Of a stretch of 64,000 bases of DNA, positions 44,583-54,794 are shown piece after piece. The DNA comes from Pseudogracilibacillus auburnensis. GTDB taxonomy: Bacteria > Bacillota > Bacilli > Bacillales > Amphibacillaceae. Location: assembly GCF_003201975.1 (NCBI RefSeq), contig NZ_QJJQ01000020.1:1-64000 (forward strand), given 5' to 3'. Each line of letters begins with the position of its first letter. The first letter of the stretch is position 1. The notes under the pieces were generated by a model. That model worked only from the letters and a program-made list of their open reading frames with translations. It was not told where the DNA came from and made no database searches. A program made the translations under genes and the position numbers.

Positions 44583-44942
44583 ATGGATATTCTTAAAAGT
44601 TATATTAAAGCTACAAACACCCATCGTTTTGAAGAAGTGAAAAAGGTACTTCACCCGAATGCAAAATACTTCTTTGGTGATAAGACGTGTCAAACTATCG
44701 AGGAGATTCAGGCATATTTTGAAAATGCTTGGGATTTAGTGAAAAACGAGAATTACGAAGCTCACGGTGTTGAATGGCTCGTTAAAAAGGAACATTCCGC
44801 AACTTGCACGTATACGTATTTTTATGAAGGATATGTAAATGGCGAATATACAAGTGGAAGAGGGAGAGCTACTAATGTCTTTGTCAAAGAGGGAAATGAC
44901 TGGTTATTAATTCATGAACATTTGAGCGGAATGCCAGGGTAA
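44583..44942 (+). CDS. SnoaL/NTF2-like (DUF4440-type) protein
   Basis: A 119-residue cone-shaped NTF2-like fold: MDILKSYIKATNTHRFEEVK, HPNAKYFFGDKTCQTIEEIQ, then GRATNVFVKEGNDWLLIHEH LS at the end. The pattern (helices, then a curved sheet ending in a HEHLS strand) is common in SnoaL-like and calcium/calmodulin-kinase-association-type domains of unknown role. The ATG follows AAAGGAG. Confidence 0.75.
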   Translation: MDILKSYIKATNTHRFEEVKKVLHPNAKYFFGDKTCQTIEEIQAYFENAWDLVKNENYEAHGVEWLVKKEHSATCTYTYFYEGYVNGEYTSGRGRATNVFVKEGNDWLLIHEHLSGMPG

Positions 44943-45427
44943 ATTTTAAGAGTATTATCACGGGGTAAATGACTAAGATATTAAATACATTAATATTCTA
45001 ATTGCCGTAGTAACCAAAAGGTTTTTTAAGAGTTTAAAATTTATATATCATCCCATCTTGTTATAAATCATGCATAATAAAACAGAAACAGACGAGTCAA
45101 AAATCTTTTTTTGCAAATGTCATCGTTCATCTTCACTGCTTACATTATCATCATGAAGATAATGTAGAGCGGTATTATATTTCTAAAGGAAACAGTGTTT
45201 TTATTGACTAAACGAGGAGTGTATTCACGTAAGGTAGGCGACTTATACTTAATAAAAAAGGACAAAGTCATTTTACTAACAATGTATTAAAACTGATTGC
45301 TGACGTTTATGATTAAGAGTATTCAATATTTCCCCGGTCATAGCAAATTAGACAAATTAACTGATTACATGGCAGCAGAAACCGGTGAAAGTTGGTGAAA
45401 AGAAAAGAATATTAGCGATTAATGTAA
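44943..45427. other. Gene-free stretch with decayed coding traces
   Basis: No intact gene. Plus-strand fragments such as FANVIVHLHCLHYHHEDNVE and RYYISKGNSVFID (45110-45190) and KGQSHFTNNVLKLIADVYD (45260-45315) are separated by stops and look like a decayed gene of unknown family. Confidence 0.35.
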
Positions 45428-45473
45428 AAAGCAAGTAGGGCACATCAAAACGCCCCATCTGCTTTTTTTATCA
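45428..45473 (+). terminator. Strong rho-independent terminator
   Basis: Stem AGCAAGTAGGGC/GCCCCATCTGCT with small mismatches, then TTTTTTTA. It is probably the original end of the decayed gene before it. Confidence 0.7.
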
Positions 45474-45709
45474 TTAATATGTAGACTATCTTTGGGTGCA
45501 TGCAGAGTGCCAACATTATTATGCAGATCCATGCTCATACTCAAACATGTTTGCCCGGTTTTTTCATCTTCAAAAAGATTTCACAATCAGGTGTATCGTT
45601 GTTTAACTAACGGCATCCAAGAATTAGAACTTTTATATTCTAAAATAGCAAACCAGTTTTGGCAAGTTGCAATCAAAATTCGCTTTCTAAACAATTTGCT
45701 AGAATGAAA

Positions 45710-47152
45710 TTAACTATATTTCACCGCTACGTTTTTCATCACTGTATAATTATATAGCGCTGCCCAACCTTTTTCCCTGCCAAATCCGCTTTTTTTATAA
45801 CCTCCAAAAGGCATTTGCACCCCGCCACCAGCTCCATAATTATTGATAAATATTTGACCTGAATCGATTCTGCTCGCCAAATAGTGGGCTGTATTTATAT
45901 TCTTTGTCCAAATACCAGTGACTAATCCATAGTCAGTACTATTTGCAAGTTCCAGTGCTTCTTCTATATCTTTAAATGTGAAGACGGTTAACACGGGACC
46001 AAAAATTTCCTCTTGTGCCAATCTACTGTCCCTGTCAATTCCATCTATAACAGTCGGATGCATATAAAATCCTCTTTCATAATCTTTTACAGTCACCGGA
46101 TTCCCACCAGTTAGAATATCTCCCTCTTCCTTCGCCAATTCAATCATTCTCATGATATGTCGGAATTGTTTTTCATTCAAAATCGGTCCGATGTCCTTAT
46201 CTTGGATCCCCGGTCCAATTGTCAGACTGTTAAACCGTTTTACTATTCTTTCTACAAATACTTGTTTAAATGATTCCTCAACCAATAGCCTTGAGCCTGC
46301 TGAACAGGTTTGCCCAGCATTTTGAATGATGGACTGGATAACCCCTTCCAAAGCACTCTCTACATCACAATCTGCAAATACAATATTTGGTGACTTTCCT
46401 CCAAGTTCCAACGTTGATGGCACGACATTGGCCATCGCAGCCTCTCCGACCGAAATCCCCGTGTTAACCGATCCTGTAAATGTAACATGGTTAATCAAGG
46501 GATGGCTTGCTAAAGCTGCACCCGCTTCGTGACCGTAACCTGTAACATGATTAAACACTCCTGCAGGCAGACGAAGTTCATCAAAAAATTCCGTAAGCCG
46601 CATCGCTGTCATCGGCGTATCTTCTGCACTCTTCACGACAACAGTATTACCAGTTGCAAGCGCTGCGGCTACACTACGGGAAATGATTTGAAGGGGGTAG
46701 TTCCACGGGATAATATGAGCAGTTACCCCAACTGGCTCATGCACTACGTAATCGAGCACCCCATCTTCAATTGGAATCGTGTCCCCCATAAGCTTATCTG
46801 CAGCCCCTCCATAAAAACGAAAATAACGAACTGCAGCGTCTACATCTGCGTATGCCTGAGAGAGCGGCTTTCCCACATCAAGTGATTCAAGTTCAGCTAA
46901 TTCATCCCTATGTGCCTTTATTTTATCAGCTATGGCAAATAATATTTCCCCCCGCTCAAATGCTTTCACCTTTCGCCAATCCTCTTTATGAAAGGCAGAC
47001 TTAGCAGCTTTTACAGCGCTATCTACATCTTCCTGTGTTCCTCGTGGAATGATAGCAATCTTCTCTCCATTTGATGGGTTTATTACATCTATGACATTAG
47101 TATTTGTGCTTTGTACCCATTTTCCATTAATATACATATAGAATGTTTCCAA
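45710..47152 (-). CDS. NAD(P)-dependent aldehyde dehydrogenase
   Basis: Oxidises an aldehyde to the acid. 480 residues. The oxyanion Asn is in IIPWNYPLQII (about 150), the coenzyme site follows (VVVKSAEDTPMTA, VTFTGSVNTG), the general base Glu is in LELGGKSPNIVF (about 250) and the nucleophile Cys is in NAGQTCSAGSRLLVE (about 285); EEIFGPVLTVFTF is conserved in the family. The TTG start follows AAAGGAG. In the catabolic cluster it lies after the SDR gene. I infer it oxidises 4-dehydropantoate to 3,3-dimethylmalate; the general class is certain, the substrate is not. Confidence 0.9.
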   Translation of the reverse strand: METFYMYINGKWVQSTNTNVIDVINPSNGEKIAIIPRGTQEDVDSAVKAAKSAFHKEDWRKVKAFERGEILFAIADKIKAHRDELAELESLDVGKPLSQAYADVDAAVRYFRFYGGAADKLMGDTIPIEDGVLDYVVHEPVGVTAHIIPWNYPLQIISRSVAAALATGNTVVVKSAEDTPMTAMRLTEFFDELRLPAGVFNHVTGYGHEAGAALASHPLINHVTFTGSVNTGISVGEAAMANVVPSTLELGGKSPNIVFADCDVESALEGVIQSIIQNAGQTCSAGSRLLVEESFKQVFVERIVKRFNSLTIGPGIQDKDIGPILNEKQFRHIMRMIELAKEEGDILTGGNPVTVKDYERGFYMHPTVIDGIDRDSRLAQEEIFGPVLTVFTFKDIEEALELANSTDYGLVTGIWTKNINTAHYLASRIDSGQIFINNYGAGGGVQMPFGGYKKSGFGREKGWAALYNYTVMKNVAVKYS

Positions 47153-47176
47153 CCACTATCTCTCCTTTCTGACAGA

Positions 47177-47926
47177 CTATATATTTCTCCCGCCATCGAC
47201 ATGCAGAACGGCTCCCGTCACCATATCCGTGTCTTCCGATAGCAGAAACTTAACTGATTGAGCAATATCTACTGGCTTTAGCAGCCTTCCAAGCGGTACA
47301 CTTTTTTCAAATACTTCTTTTTTGGTCGTGTCGATATTTGCCCCACGTTTTGAAAACTGTCCAAGCATACTCGTATCTGTCGGTCCAGGATGCAGCACAT
47401 TGACATTAATGGAATATGGTGCAAGTTCCAGTGCCAATGCTTTCGAAAAAGACTCTACCGCTCCTTTAGAAGCAACGTAACTTTGAATCCCTGATCTCGG
47501 TCTTGTCGTCGATACAGAACCAACATTTACAATTTTTCCTTGTTTTTGTTTCTTCATATAACTTGCGGCTTCCCGGCATGTTAAAAAAACAGTTGTCATA
47601 TTTATATCCATTATTTTTCGGTAATCTTCTAACGTACAATCTTCAATCGATGTAGCACCTTGGGCGATTCCCAGTACATTCGCAAGTCCTTCGATAGATC
47701 CATATCGATTAAATGTTTCTTTAAAAACTTTCCGAACTAGCTCTTCTTCCAAAATATTTCCTTCATATTCAAAAAATCTGTCATTCGTTTTAAAATTTGT
47801 CAGCGGCTTTGTATTTACATCACAACCGACAACATTGGCTCCTTCTTCCAACAATAAAGACACAACAGCACTCCCCATGCCTCCACCAGCACCTATGACA
47901 ATAATTGTCTTATCTTGCATGGTCAT
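47177..47926 (-). CDS. Short-chain dehydrogenase/reductase
   Basis: A classical SDR, 249 residues. The Rossmann motif is VIGAGGGMGSAVVSLL (GxxxGxG); GCDVNTKPL follows, with an Asp at the end of strand 2 favouring NAD; the catalytic Ser is in NVGSVSTT, and the Tyr/Lys pair is in YVASKGAVESFSKALALELA. The ATG follows GGAGTGATT and is 5 bp after the stop of the gene before it. In this cluster the likely substrate is the primary alcohol of pantoate (pantoate 4-dehydrogenase step); this is inferred from context. Confidence 0.9.
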   Translation of the reverse strand: MTMQDKTIIVIGAGGGMGSAVVSLLLEEGANVVGCDVNTKPLTNFKTNDRFFEYEGNILEEELVRKVFKETFNRYGSIEGLANVLGIAQGATSIEDCTLEDYRKIMDINMTTVFLTCREAASYMKKQKQGKIVNVGSVSTTRPRSGIQSYVASKGAVESFSKALALELAPYSINVNVLHPGPTDTSMLGQFSKRGANIDTTKKEVFEKSVPLGRLLKPVDIAQSVKFLLSEDTDMVTGAVLHVDGGRNI

Positions 47927-47930
47927 CTAA

Positions 47931-48995
47931 TCACTCCATTTTCAATTTACTGATAATGGCATTTCCAACTTCCACAGTTGAAGCATTGCCCCCAATATCT
48001 GGTGTTAATACTTTTTTCTCCATTAACACTTCTTCTATCGATCTTAAAATAGCATCATGGAGATCTTTTCTACCCAAATGATCGAGCATAAGTGCTGCAG
48101 ACCAGATTTGTGCCATTGGATTGGCTATGCCTTTTCCAGCGATATTGGGAGCAGAACCATGCACCGGCTCAAACATGGAAGGGAATGTCCCTTTAGGATT
48201 AATATTTCCCGACGGGGCAATTCCAAGGCCTCCAACGATTGCTGAGCCTAAATCTGATAATATATCCCCGAATAAATTGGAAGCTAATACGATATGAAAA
48301 GATTCCGGCCTTTGAACAAAATAGGCAGCTAAAGCATCAATGTAATACTTTTCATAGGCGATATTCTTATTTTGCGCTGCAACCTCTTCCACAACCTGGT
48401 CCCAAAATGTCATCGTATAACTCATGACATTTGATTTTGTGGCATTCGTCAGTTTGGATAAACCATTTTCACGTGCATATTCATAGGCAAATTCGGCGAT
48501 ATTCCTGATACCCTGTCTAGTCATGACCGTATTATGCACTGCCATTTCTCTTTTTTCTCCTTCGAACATAAGACCACCCGAATTTATGTATTCACCTTCG
48601 CTGTTCTCACGGATAATGACAAAATCAACAGGAACTTCTTGTTTCAAAGGGTTCTCCAATCCTCTTAAGAGCTTAATCGGTCGAAGATTAACATATTGCT
48701 GAAATTGTTTACGAATCGGCAAAATCAATTCCCAAATCGAAACTGGATCTGGTACCCGGGGGTCACCGATTGCTCCAAATAATATGGCATCGAATTTCTT
48801 GAGCTGTTCGAGCCCATTTTCAGGCATCATCCTTCTATGCTGAAGATAATACTCGCTATTCCAGTTGAATTCTTTTGTTTCAAAGTAGAATCTGGAGTCT
48901 ATTTCGGATAGTTTATTCAGTACTTTCACTGCTTCTTTCGTTACTTCAGGACCAATCCCATCCCCAGGCAAAACGGCAATTTTATACAATTTCAT
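47931..48995 (-). CDS. Tartrate/D-malate-type decarboxylating dehydrogenase
   Basis: A beta-decarboxylating dehydrogenase of the isopropylmalate/tartrate family, 354 residues. AVLPGDGIGPEVTKEA is the N-terminal motif; FGAIGDPRVPDPVSIWELIL with LPIRKQFQQYVNLRPIKLL and VIIRENSEGEYINSGG is the tartrate/D-malate (TTUC/DmlA) subgroup pattern rather than LeuB; the metal Asp residues are in ASNLFGDILSDLGSAIVGGL; the nucleotide loop is EPVHGSAPNIAGKG. The ATG at 48995 follows AAAGGATG. Within the cluster it could act as dimethylmalate dehydrogenase, giving 2-oxoisovalerate and CO2. Confidence 0.88.
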   Translation of the reverse strand: MKLYKIAVLPGDGIGPEVTKEAVKVLNKLSEIDSRFYFETKEFNWNSEYYLQHRRMMPENGLEQLKKFDAILFGAIGDPRVPDPVSIWELILPIRKQFQQYVNLRPIKLLRGLENPLKQEVPVDFVIIRENSEGEYINSGGLMFEGEKREMAVHNTVMTRQGIRNIAEFAYEYARENGLSKLTNATKSNVMSYTMTFWDQVVEEVAAQNKNIAYEKYYIDALAAYFVQRPESFHIVLASNLFGDILSDLGSAIVGGLGIAPSGNINPKGTFPSMFEPVHGSAPNIAGKGIANPMAQIWSAALMLDHLGRKDLHDAILRSIEEVLMEKKVLTPDIGGNASTVEVGNAIISKLKME

Positions 48996-49244
48996 TGATA
49001 TCATCCTTTTTACAATTGGTATCTCACACAATCATTTTGGAGGCGAGAAAGGGTAAAAATCTTAGTTAATAGAATAAAATATCAAACTAGTCTCATAAAC
49101 TTAGCCAGAATCAAGAAAAGTCGTTGAGCCTCCAGTATCATAAATAAGAGTAGACTTACCTTCTTGCAGCGGAAATCCGCAAGCTGTTTAAATCTAATTT
49201 CCAGTAGTTGTGTCCTTACACAGTATAAGGTTTCTCTTAACCTA

Positions 49245-50744
49245 TTAAATCCACTGTCCATGTGCTGAATTAATCTTTGTGACATGAACATCAGGTTTTC
49301 GTCCGTGATTCCAATTTCCATCCAGTGCGCGCTCCATTTGTGCACCCAATTGCAACAATAGCCCGTCATTTCCTTGGCGTGCGAGTGCATGCATTCCAAG
49401 TGGCATCCCGTTCTCCATTTCTGACATCGGTAGTGAAACTCCCGGAATGCCACAGATATTGGCAATCGGCGTATAAGCAAATATGCTCCAGAGATTTTCA
49501 AACCAATCATAAACAGAAGGATTATCACTGGTCGTCAAGTATTCTTTTGTTCCTAACAATGGTGTCGGCTTCGCCATGGTTGGGGTGAGAATGATATCCC
49601 AGTTTTCAAAAAAAGCGCCCATTCTGCGGGAAGTTTCATTAAATAACGTCTGCATTTTAGCACGATCTGCATAAGAAGCGGTACGCCCTTCTTCCCACAC
49701 TTTAATACATATTGGTTCAACCAAATCAGCAGGCGGTTCTTCCAAACCCTTTTTCTCTAACTGTTCTGAAATTGTTTGTGCAAAATTCATCATGTAAGCT
49801 GCCGTTTGTGCTTCGTAAGTAGCATAAAAATCAACATCTGGAAGTACCCATTCAACATGATGACCAAGCTCCTCAAGAAATTCAGCCGCTCGCTCTAATT
49901 CAGTAACTGTATGCGGTGTAGCACAGTAATCCCCCCACTCGTGTGAAACAGCGATTCTAAGTTTTCTTGGATCCTTTTTTATCAGTTTGGTATAAGGTTC
50001 AGGAGATGACCAATATGGCATAAACTCACCTGGAGCACCTCCTCGACAATTATCTATAAAAGCAGCCGTATCGCGAATGGTCCGTGAATGGCATCCTTGA
50101 AAGGAAACTACAGTCATCAAATCCGACCCTTTTGGTGCAAGTGAAAAAACACCACGGGAAGGCTTGAGACCAATGTTCCCGTTAACTCCTGCTGGAATTC
50201 GAATGGAACCCCCACCATCTGTCGCATGAGCTATTGGAACGATACCTGCTGCTACAGAAGCTGCTGTGCCAGCAGAAGAGCCACAAGTCGTATAATTTAG
50301 ATTCCACGGATTGCGTGTAATGTAAACATCTGGATTCTCAGCAGAACTGCACAGACCAAATTCTGGGGTTGTCGTTCTTCCGATAATATTCAATCCAGCT
50401 TGGCGCATTTGTTTCGTTAAGAAGCTATCCGTTTCTGCTTGGTTACCCTTCATTAGCAATGACCCCATCTCTTGGAGCCTTCCTTTCAATGTAGGTCCTA
50501 AATCCTTCATTAGAAAAGGAACCCCTGCAAATACTCCATCAGGATTCATACCATCTTTCAGCGGATCATCGACTACATCATCAAAGACTTCAACCACAGC
50601 ACTGAGCTCAGGGTTTAATGCAACAATCCCCCTTACAGCTTGTTCTGCAATTTCTCTTGAAGTAATTTCTCCCTTTTTCACCAAAGAAGCTAGTGCTGTA
50701 CCATCAAGATCGGCCCAATCATTCCAGCTCATTACTAAATTCAA
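49245..50744 (-). CDS. Amidase-signature family amidohydrolase
   Basis: A Ser-cisSer-Lys amidase, 499 residues. The catalytic Lys is in GVPFLMKDLGP (about 84), the signature is TTCGSSAGTAASVAAGIVPI AHATDGGGSIRIPAG with the cis-Ser in GSSAG and the nucleophile in GGGSIR; INPWNLN-type NPWNLN precedes it. Most like the 6-aminohexanoate cyclic dimer hydrolase subgroup by layout. The TTG at 50744 follows GAAGGAG at 9 bp; the ATG 12 bp later is too far from the site. In this cluster it is the best candidate for the pantothenase step (pantothenate to pantoate plus beta-alanine), by inference. Confidence 0.85.
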   Translation of the reverse strand: MNLVMSWNDWADLDGTALASLVKKGEITSREIAEQAVRGIVALNPELSAVVEVFDDVVDDPLKDGMNPDGVFAGVPFLMKDLGPTLKGRLQEMGSLLMKGNQAETDSFLTKQMRQAGLNIIGRTTTPEFGLCSSAENPDVYITRNPWNLNYTTCGSSAGTAASVAAGIVPIAHATDGGGSIRIPAGVNGNIGLKPSRGVFSLAPKGSDLMTVVSFQGCHSRTIRDTAAFIDNCRGGAPGEFMPYWSSPEPYTKLIKKDPRKLRIAVSHEWGDYCATPHTVTELERAAEFLEELGHHVEWVLPDVDFYATYEAQTAAYMMNFAQTISEQLEKKGLEEPPADLVEPICIKVWEEGRTASYADRAKMQTLFNETSRRMGAFFENWDIILTPTMAKPTPLLGTKEYLTTSDNPSVYDWFENLWSIFAYTPIANICGIPGVSLPMSEMENGMPLGMHALARQGNDGLLLQLGAQMERALDGNWNHGRKPDVHVTKINSAHGQWI

Positions 50745-51014
50745 AGTGCGTCACTCCTTCAAAATTGTATTACTTACCATATTCTTCTTGATTGATGCAC
50801 ATTAACAATAATCAATTCTGATGTTAAGCATATTAGTGTAATGCTTTTTTAAACGAATCAATTTCATAAATAATGTCGCTCTTATGCCTGTGGTGAAAGC
50901 GACCACCTGTAGTGGAAATCGATGTATTTTTGCAATCCAAAGTCATTCAGGTTGGTGCTCTACTAAATGAATCGTGAAATAGATTCAAACACCAACGATT
51001 TCACTCTTATCTTC
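50745..51014. other. Spacer between symporter and amidase genes
   Basis: Mainly AT-rich leader of the amidase gene on the minus strand. CACTTTCACCACAGG-type inverted segments near 50880-50920 (GGTGAAAGCGACCACC) do not form a terminator. No gene is seen. Confidence 0.35.
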
Positions 51015-52484
51015 TTATGCCCCTTTTTTTATATTTTGTGTCGGAAATTCATATGCTTTTTCCTTAAATAGCAAACTGAAAACTACAAATACAATTAAGG
51101 AAAGAAAAACTGGTACAGTAACGGTGTGCACTCCCAAGAGATCTCCATATGCCTGATTATAAAAGTGAATTGCAATATAAGAACCTAAACCGGTAACCAT
51201 CGACGCAAGTGCACCAGATTTATTAGCATACTTCCAATAAAGACCCAGTATCATTGGCCACATGAATGCAGATTCCAAACCACCAATTGCAAACAAATTC
51301 AAGAAGATTAATAAATCAGGTGGGCTAATTGCTAATAGAAACGCCACAATCCCTACTATCGCAGTTACTCCCATACTTACACTCTTTACCTGTTTGATTG
51401 ACGCATCCGGTTTTACATAATTAATATAGACATCCTTTACAACAGATGAACTGACCATCAATAATAGTGAATCTACGGTTGACATGATTGCTGCCAAAGG
51501 TGCAGAGAGTAAGATTCCAGCAAGCCAAGGTGGCAATACCTCCAAAGCAATTAGGGGGATAACTTGATCCGCCACTTCAATTCCAGGCATAATCGGCCTT
51601 GCGAACACGCCAATCAAATGCATACTAAGCATAATCGTTCCTACAACAACTGTTCCGATGATGATCGCTCTATGCATCGAATTGGAATCTTTATACGACA
51701 TTGCCCTTACTGCAATTTGTGGAAGTGCCACAACGCCGACCCCTACAAGAATCCAGTAAGAGGATACATAGGCTGCCGTTAGATTACCATCCGCACCAAA
51801 AGGTGAGATCAAATTTGGATTAATTGCTGTCAAATCAGCAAAAAGATTCGATAACCCACCACCTGCGATAATGACACCAACGAGCAGTAACAATGTACCA
51901 ACTAGCATAATAATTCCTTGGACGGCATCGGTAACAACAACTGCACGGAAACCACCGACAATGACATAGATTAAAACAGCTATCGTGAAGATAAACAGAG
52001 CTCCTATATAACTTACCCCTGTTAAAGATTGAATAAGATAAGCCCCACCTACCCACTGGGCTGCCATAGCGGAGAAGAGAAAAACAATAATACTTACTGC
52101 AGATATAAGAACGACCGCAGTGCTTTGATATCTCTCTTTTAAAAAATCAATAAAGGTAATAGCATTATAGCGTCTTGCAATGATTGCAAATTTCTTACCT
52201 AAAATTAGCAAGACAAAATATCCAGTAGCCACCTGCGTCATTGCTAGTAACACCCAACCAAATCCGATGGAGTATGCTGCCCCTGGACCACCTAGGAAAC
52301 TCGACGCACTTGCATACGTTGCTACCATGGTCATTGCTAGAAGTAATCCACCAAATTCCCTGCTACCGAGAAAGTAATCACTTAAAAATCCTTCTGATTT
52401 ATTCAATTTCCGGCTCGACCACATACCAACCACAAATACAACTACCAACAATATTATTAAGGGTGTTATTACTCCCCATTTCAT
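51015..52484 (-). CDS. panF: Sodium:solute symporter, PanF-type
   Basis: A sodium/solute symporter (SSS family) with about 13 membrane helices, 489 residues. FLGSREFGGLLLAMTMVATY ASASSFLGGPGAAY near residues 42-75 is the sodium-site region; GGFRAVVVTDAVQGIIM (about 180) and LAAIMSTVDSLLLMVSSSVV KDVY (about 325) are SSS signatures. The closest remembered relative is the pantothenate carrier PanF, supported by the YhdT gene directly before it (4-bp overlap), the same pair as in E. coli. It would bring pantothenate, or a related amide, in with sodium. Confidence 0.8.
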   Translation of the reverse strand: MKWGVITPLIILLVVVFVVGMWSSRKLNKSEGFLSDYFLGSREFGGLLLAMTMVATYASASSFLGGPGAAYSIGFGWVLLAMTQVATGYFVLLILGKKFAIIARRYNAITFIDFLKERYQSTAVVLISAVSIIVFLFSAMAAQWVGGAYLIQSLTGVSYIGALFIFTIAVLIYVIVGGFRAVVVTDAVQGIIMLVGTLLLLVGVIIAGGGLSNLFADLTAINPNLISPFGADGNLTAAYVSSYWILVGVGVVALPQIAVRAMSYKDSNSMHRAIIIGTVVVGTIMLSMHLIGVFARPIMPGIEVADQVIPLIALEVLPPWLAGILLSAPLAAIMSTVDSLLLMVSSSVVKDVYINYVKPDASIKQVKSVSMGVTAIVGIVAFLLAISPPDLLIFLNLFAIGGLESAFMWPMILGLYWKYANKSGALASMVTGLGSYIAIHFYNQAYGDLLGVHTVTVPVFLSLIVFVVFSLLFKEKAYEFPTQNIKKGA

Positions 52485-52786
52485 AAGTTCATCACCTCAT
52501 CTTCCTCATTACTTTCCTCTTCATCTTCAAGAGGAATATCTGTCAGTAAAAATTTAACAACGAGAAAAACGAGAAAAAACATAACTAACGTGCCTAAAAT
52601 CAAACTGAAAAAAATCCACGCAGGAAAACCTAGTACGTACGTATATTCCTCAGGCGGTTTAGAACCCAGCCCATATGCAAATCCATACCACCAAGCAAAA
52701 TTTATGACAACTAACACACAACCAATTAACGCTTCCTTATTAGCAACCGCAAAACGCCATTCCTGTTTTTTTTCATTTTTCTTCAA
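52481..52786 (-). CDS. yhdT: YhdT family small membrane protein
   Basis: A 101-residue protein with two membrane helices (about 20-42 and 57-80): the conserved RFAVANKEALIGCVLVVINF AWWYGFAYG and the YVLGFPAWIFFSLILG motif identify the YhdT/DUF997 family. An acidic tail ends the protein (PLEDEEESNEEDEV). The family is found before PanF-like symporters and may be an accessory subunit. Overlaps the symporter start by 4 bp. Confidence 0.85.
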   Translation of the reverse strand: MKKNEKKQEWRFAVANKEALIGCVLVVINFAWWYGFAYGLGSKPPEEYTYVLGFPAWIFFSLILGTLVMFFLVFLVVKFLLTDIPLEDEEESNEEDEVMNL

Positions 52787-53060
52787 CGTTTATACCCCTT
52801 TCGGAAACAAGTTTGGTTTTTAAAACATTCTCAATATAAACTGTTAAAATATTCAGAAACACAAAGTTATACATATTATTCATGGTTGCAAATAAAATAA
52901 TGAAATCATATTCATCCATCTTTTCGCTTCATCAATCACACGATTTATCTTCCTGCACACAATATAGTTTTATATCTTCTAAATTCTCTCCTTTCTTTAC
53001 CCATTCTTTAATAGAGATGCTGTTTATAGCTAAATGAAGTTGATTTAATTAAAAAGTTTT

Positions 53061-54473
53061 CTATGAAATAGGCGAGCTTGTCACATTATGTAATGGTGAT
53101 TCATAAGGTCCGGCATTTAATATTTCTTTATCTAATTCTTCCTTAGCCAAGTCTACAAGATAATGATTTTGCATCAGTTCAATAATACTAAGCCCTAACG
53201 TCTTGGCAGCGACCAACATTCCCTTCTGTCCAATCCCAGAACCTACAGATGCAGTAAATTGCCATGTATGCACTGGTGTTCCAGTTGGTACGCATGCTGT
53301 GTTAAATTGGGCGGTGGGGATGTTCCAAGAGACGTCTGCCACGTCAGTAGACCCTTGTAATATTCTACCTTCATCGAACGGTTCTAAAATTGAATCATGT
53401 AAATTTGTATCGACTAATTCTCCAGGTGCCCCTGTTAATCGGACAACCATTTCTCTTGTCCCAGGTTTGAAAGAATCAACTAATTCCTCGGCAAATTTCT
53501 TATCTTTCGTATCAAATGCTGGTGGACCAACCTTCTTCAAACTATTGAATAACACTTGACCTAGCACTTTATTAGGCAACATATGATAACATCCAGTTAT
53601 TAAATCAACTTCATGCTCCGTATCTGTCATTAAATTAGCACCTTTAGCAACATTTAAGACACGCTCATATATTTCTTCCACGTCTTTTCTGTATGGAGCC
53701 CTTATATAGTACCAAATTTGAGCTTTTTCAGGGACAACATTTGGCTCATCCCCGCCATGTGTAATGGTGGAATGAATTTTCGCTGCATCAATAATATGTT
53801 CTCTTAAATACTGAACACCCGTTTCCATAAGTTGAACTGCTTTAAGTGCACTTCGTCCTGATTCCGGATTGGTAGCGGCATGTGATGACTTGCCGTAAAA
53901 AGTGAACTTTACAGAATTCATAGCTAATGTACTGCTACCCCACAATGAATTATGTGCACCGGGGTGCCATGTTAAGCATACATCCGTATCTTTAAAAACC
54001 TGATCACGAACCATAAAGACCTTTCCGATCATTGTTTCTTCAGCAGGACATCCGTAGAATTTGATGGTACCTTTTAGATTACTAGTTTCCATCGCTTTTT
54101 TTGCAGCTACTACAGCACCTACACCTGCTACCCCTAGAAGATTATGTCCACATCCATGGCCATATCCATTTTCTTCTACCGGTTCTTTTTTACCAACTGT
54201 TTTTTGAGAAAGGCCTGGCAATGCGTCATACTCTCCTAAAATTCCAATTACAGGTTTTTCACTTCCCCATGTAGCAACAAAAGCGGTAGGCATACCAGCC
54301 AATCCCATTTCAATCTTAAACCCTTCTTTTTTTAGGATATCCACTAACAATTTAGATGACTGTTCTTCTTGTAATGGAGGCTCCGCGTAGTCCCAAATAA
54401 GCTTCGTAGCATTAAATAATTCTGATTTGTTATGATCGATCCAATCCAATACCAGCTTTTCATTCTTATTCAT
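53061..54473 (-). CDS. M20 amidohydrolase, AbgB-like
   Basis: A metal-dependent peptidase-family M20 amidohydrolase of the aminobenzoyl-glutamate (AbgB) subgroup, 470 residues. Metal ligands: ENGYGHGCGHNLLG (about 100-113), YGCPAEETMIGKVFM (about 133-147) and LTWHPGAHNSLWG (about 163); the dimerisation-domain motif is FYGKSSHAATNPESGRSALK; STDVADVSWNIPTAQF near the end is typical of the subgroup. The ATG at 54473 follows AGGAG. It is the first gene of the cluster, so it may cleave an N-acyl amide substrate or act beside the amidase; which of the two handles pantothenate cannot be decided from sequence. Confidence 0.85.
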   Translation of the reverse strand: MNKNEKLVLDWIDHNKSELFNATKLIWDYAEPPLQEEQSSKLLVDILKKEGFKIEMGLAGMPTAFVATWGSEKPVIGILGEYDALPGLSQKTVGKKEPVEENGYGHGCGHNLLGVAGVGAVVAAKKAMETSNLKGTIKFYGCPAEETMIGKVFMVRDQVFKDTDVCLTWHPGAHNSLWGSSTLAMNSVKFTFYGKSSHAATNPESGRSALKAVQLMETGVQYLREHIIDAAKIHSTITHGGDEPNVVPEKAQIWYYIRAPYRKDVEEIYERVLNVAKGANLMTDTEHEVDLITGCYHMLPNKVLGQVLFNSLKKVGPPAFDTKDKKFAEELVDSFKPGTREMVVRLTGAPGELVDTNLHDSILEPFDEGRILQGSTDVADVSWNIPTAQFNTACVPTGTPVHTWQFTASVGSGIGQKGMLVAAKTLGLSIIELMQNHYLVDLAKEELDKEILNAGPYESPLHNVTSSPIS

Positions 54474-54794
54474 TTTTTTGACACTCCTATGCATTTTTCC
54501 ATTTGTCAGATCGTTGACAAGGTCTTGCCTGTTCCATTCTGGATTATTCAGCTTTTTGTATAGCAGAGTCCTACATACGGTCCACTTTGAAATGAAACTA
54601 TTGATGAATGTTAAAGATGGTCAGACCGAGGACATATTGTATATGCGTGCTTTTATCCTTAATCTCTCACATAAGGACACTTATCTTAATTGTAAAAAGG
54701 CAATACTAACGATATAATGCCGAAATATATCTAATTTACGATCACCTTTTCCCAAAACCTTAATGAGGGCTAAAACAAGTGTAGATGTAATCCT

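Noticed and set aside
45492-45707. 71-residue plus-strand frame before the aldehyde dehydrogenase
   Set aside because: No ribosome site; convergent with and close to a real gene; composition not protein-like.
49082-49528. 148-residue minus-strand frame
   Set aside because: Overlaps the amidase C-terminus in another frame; the amidase frame carries the family motifs.
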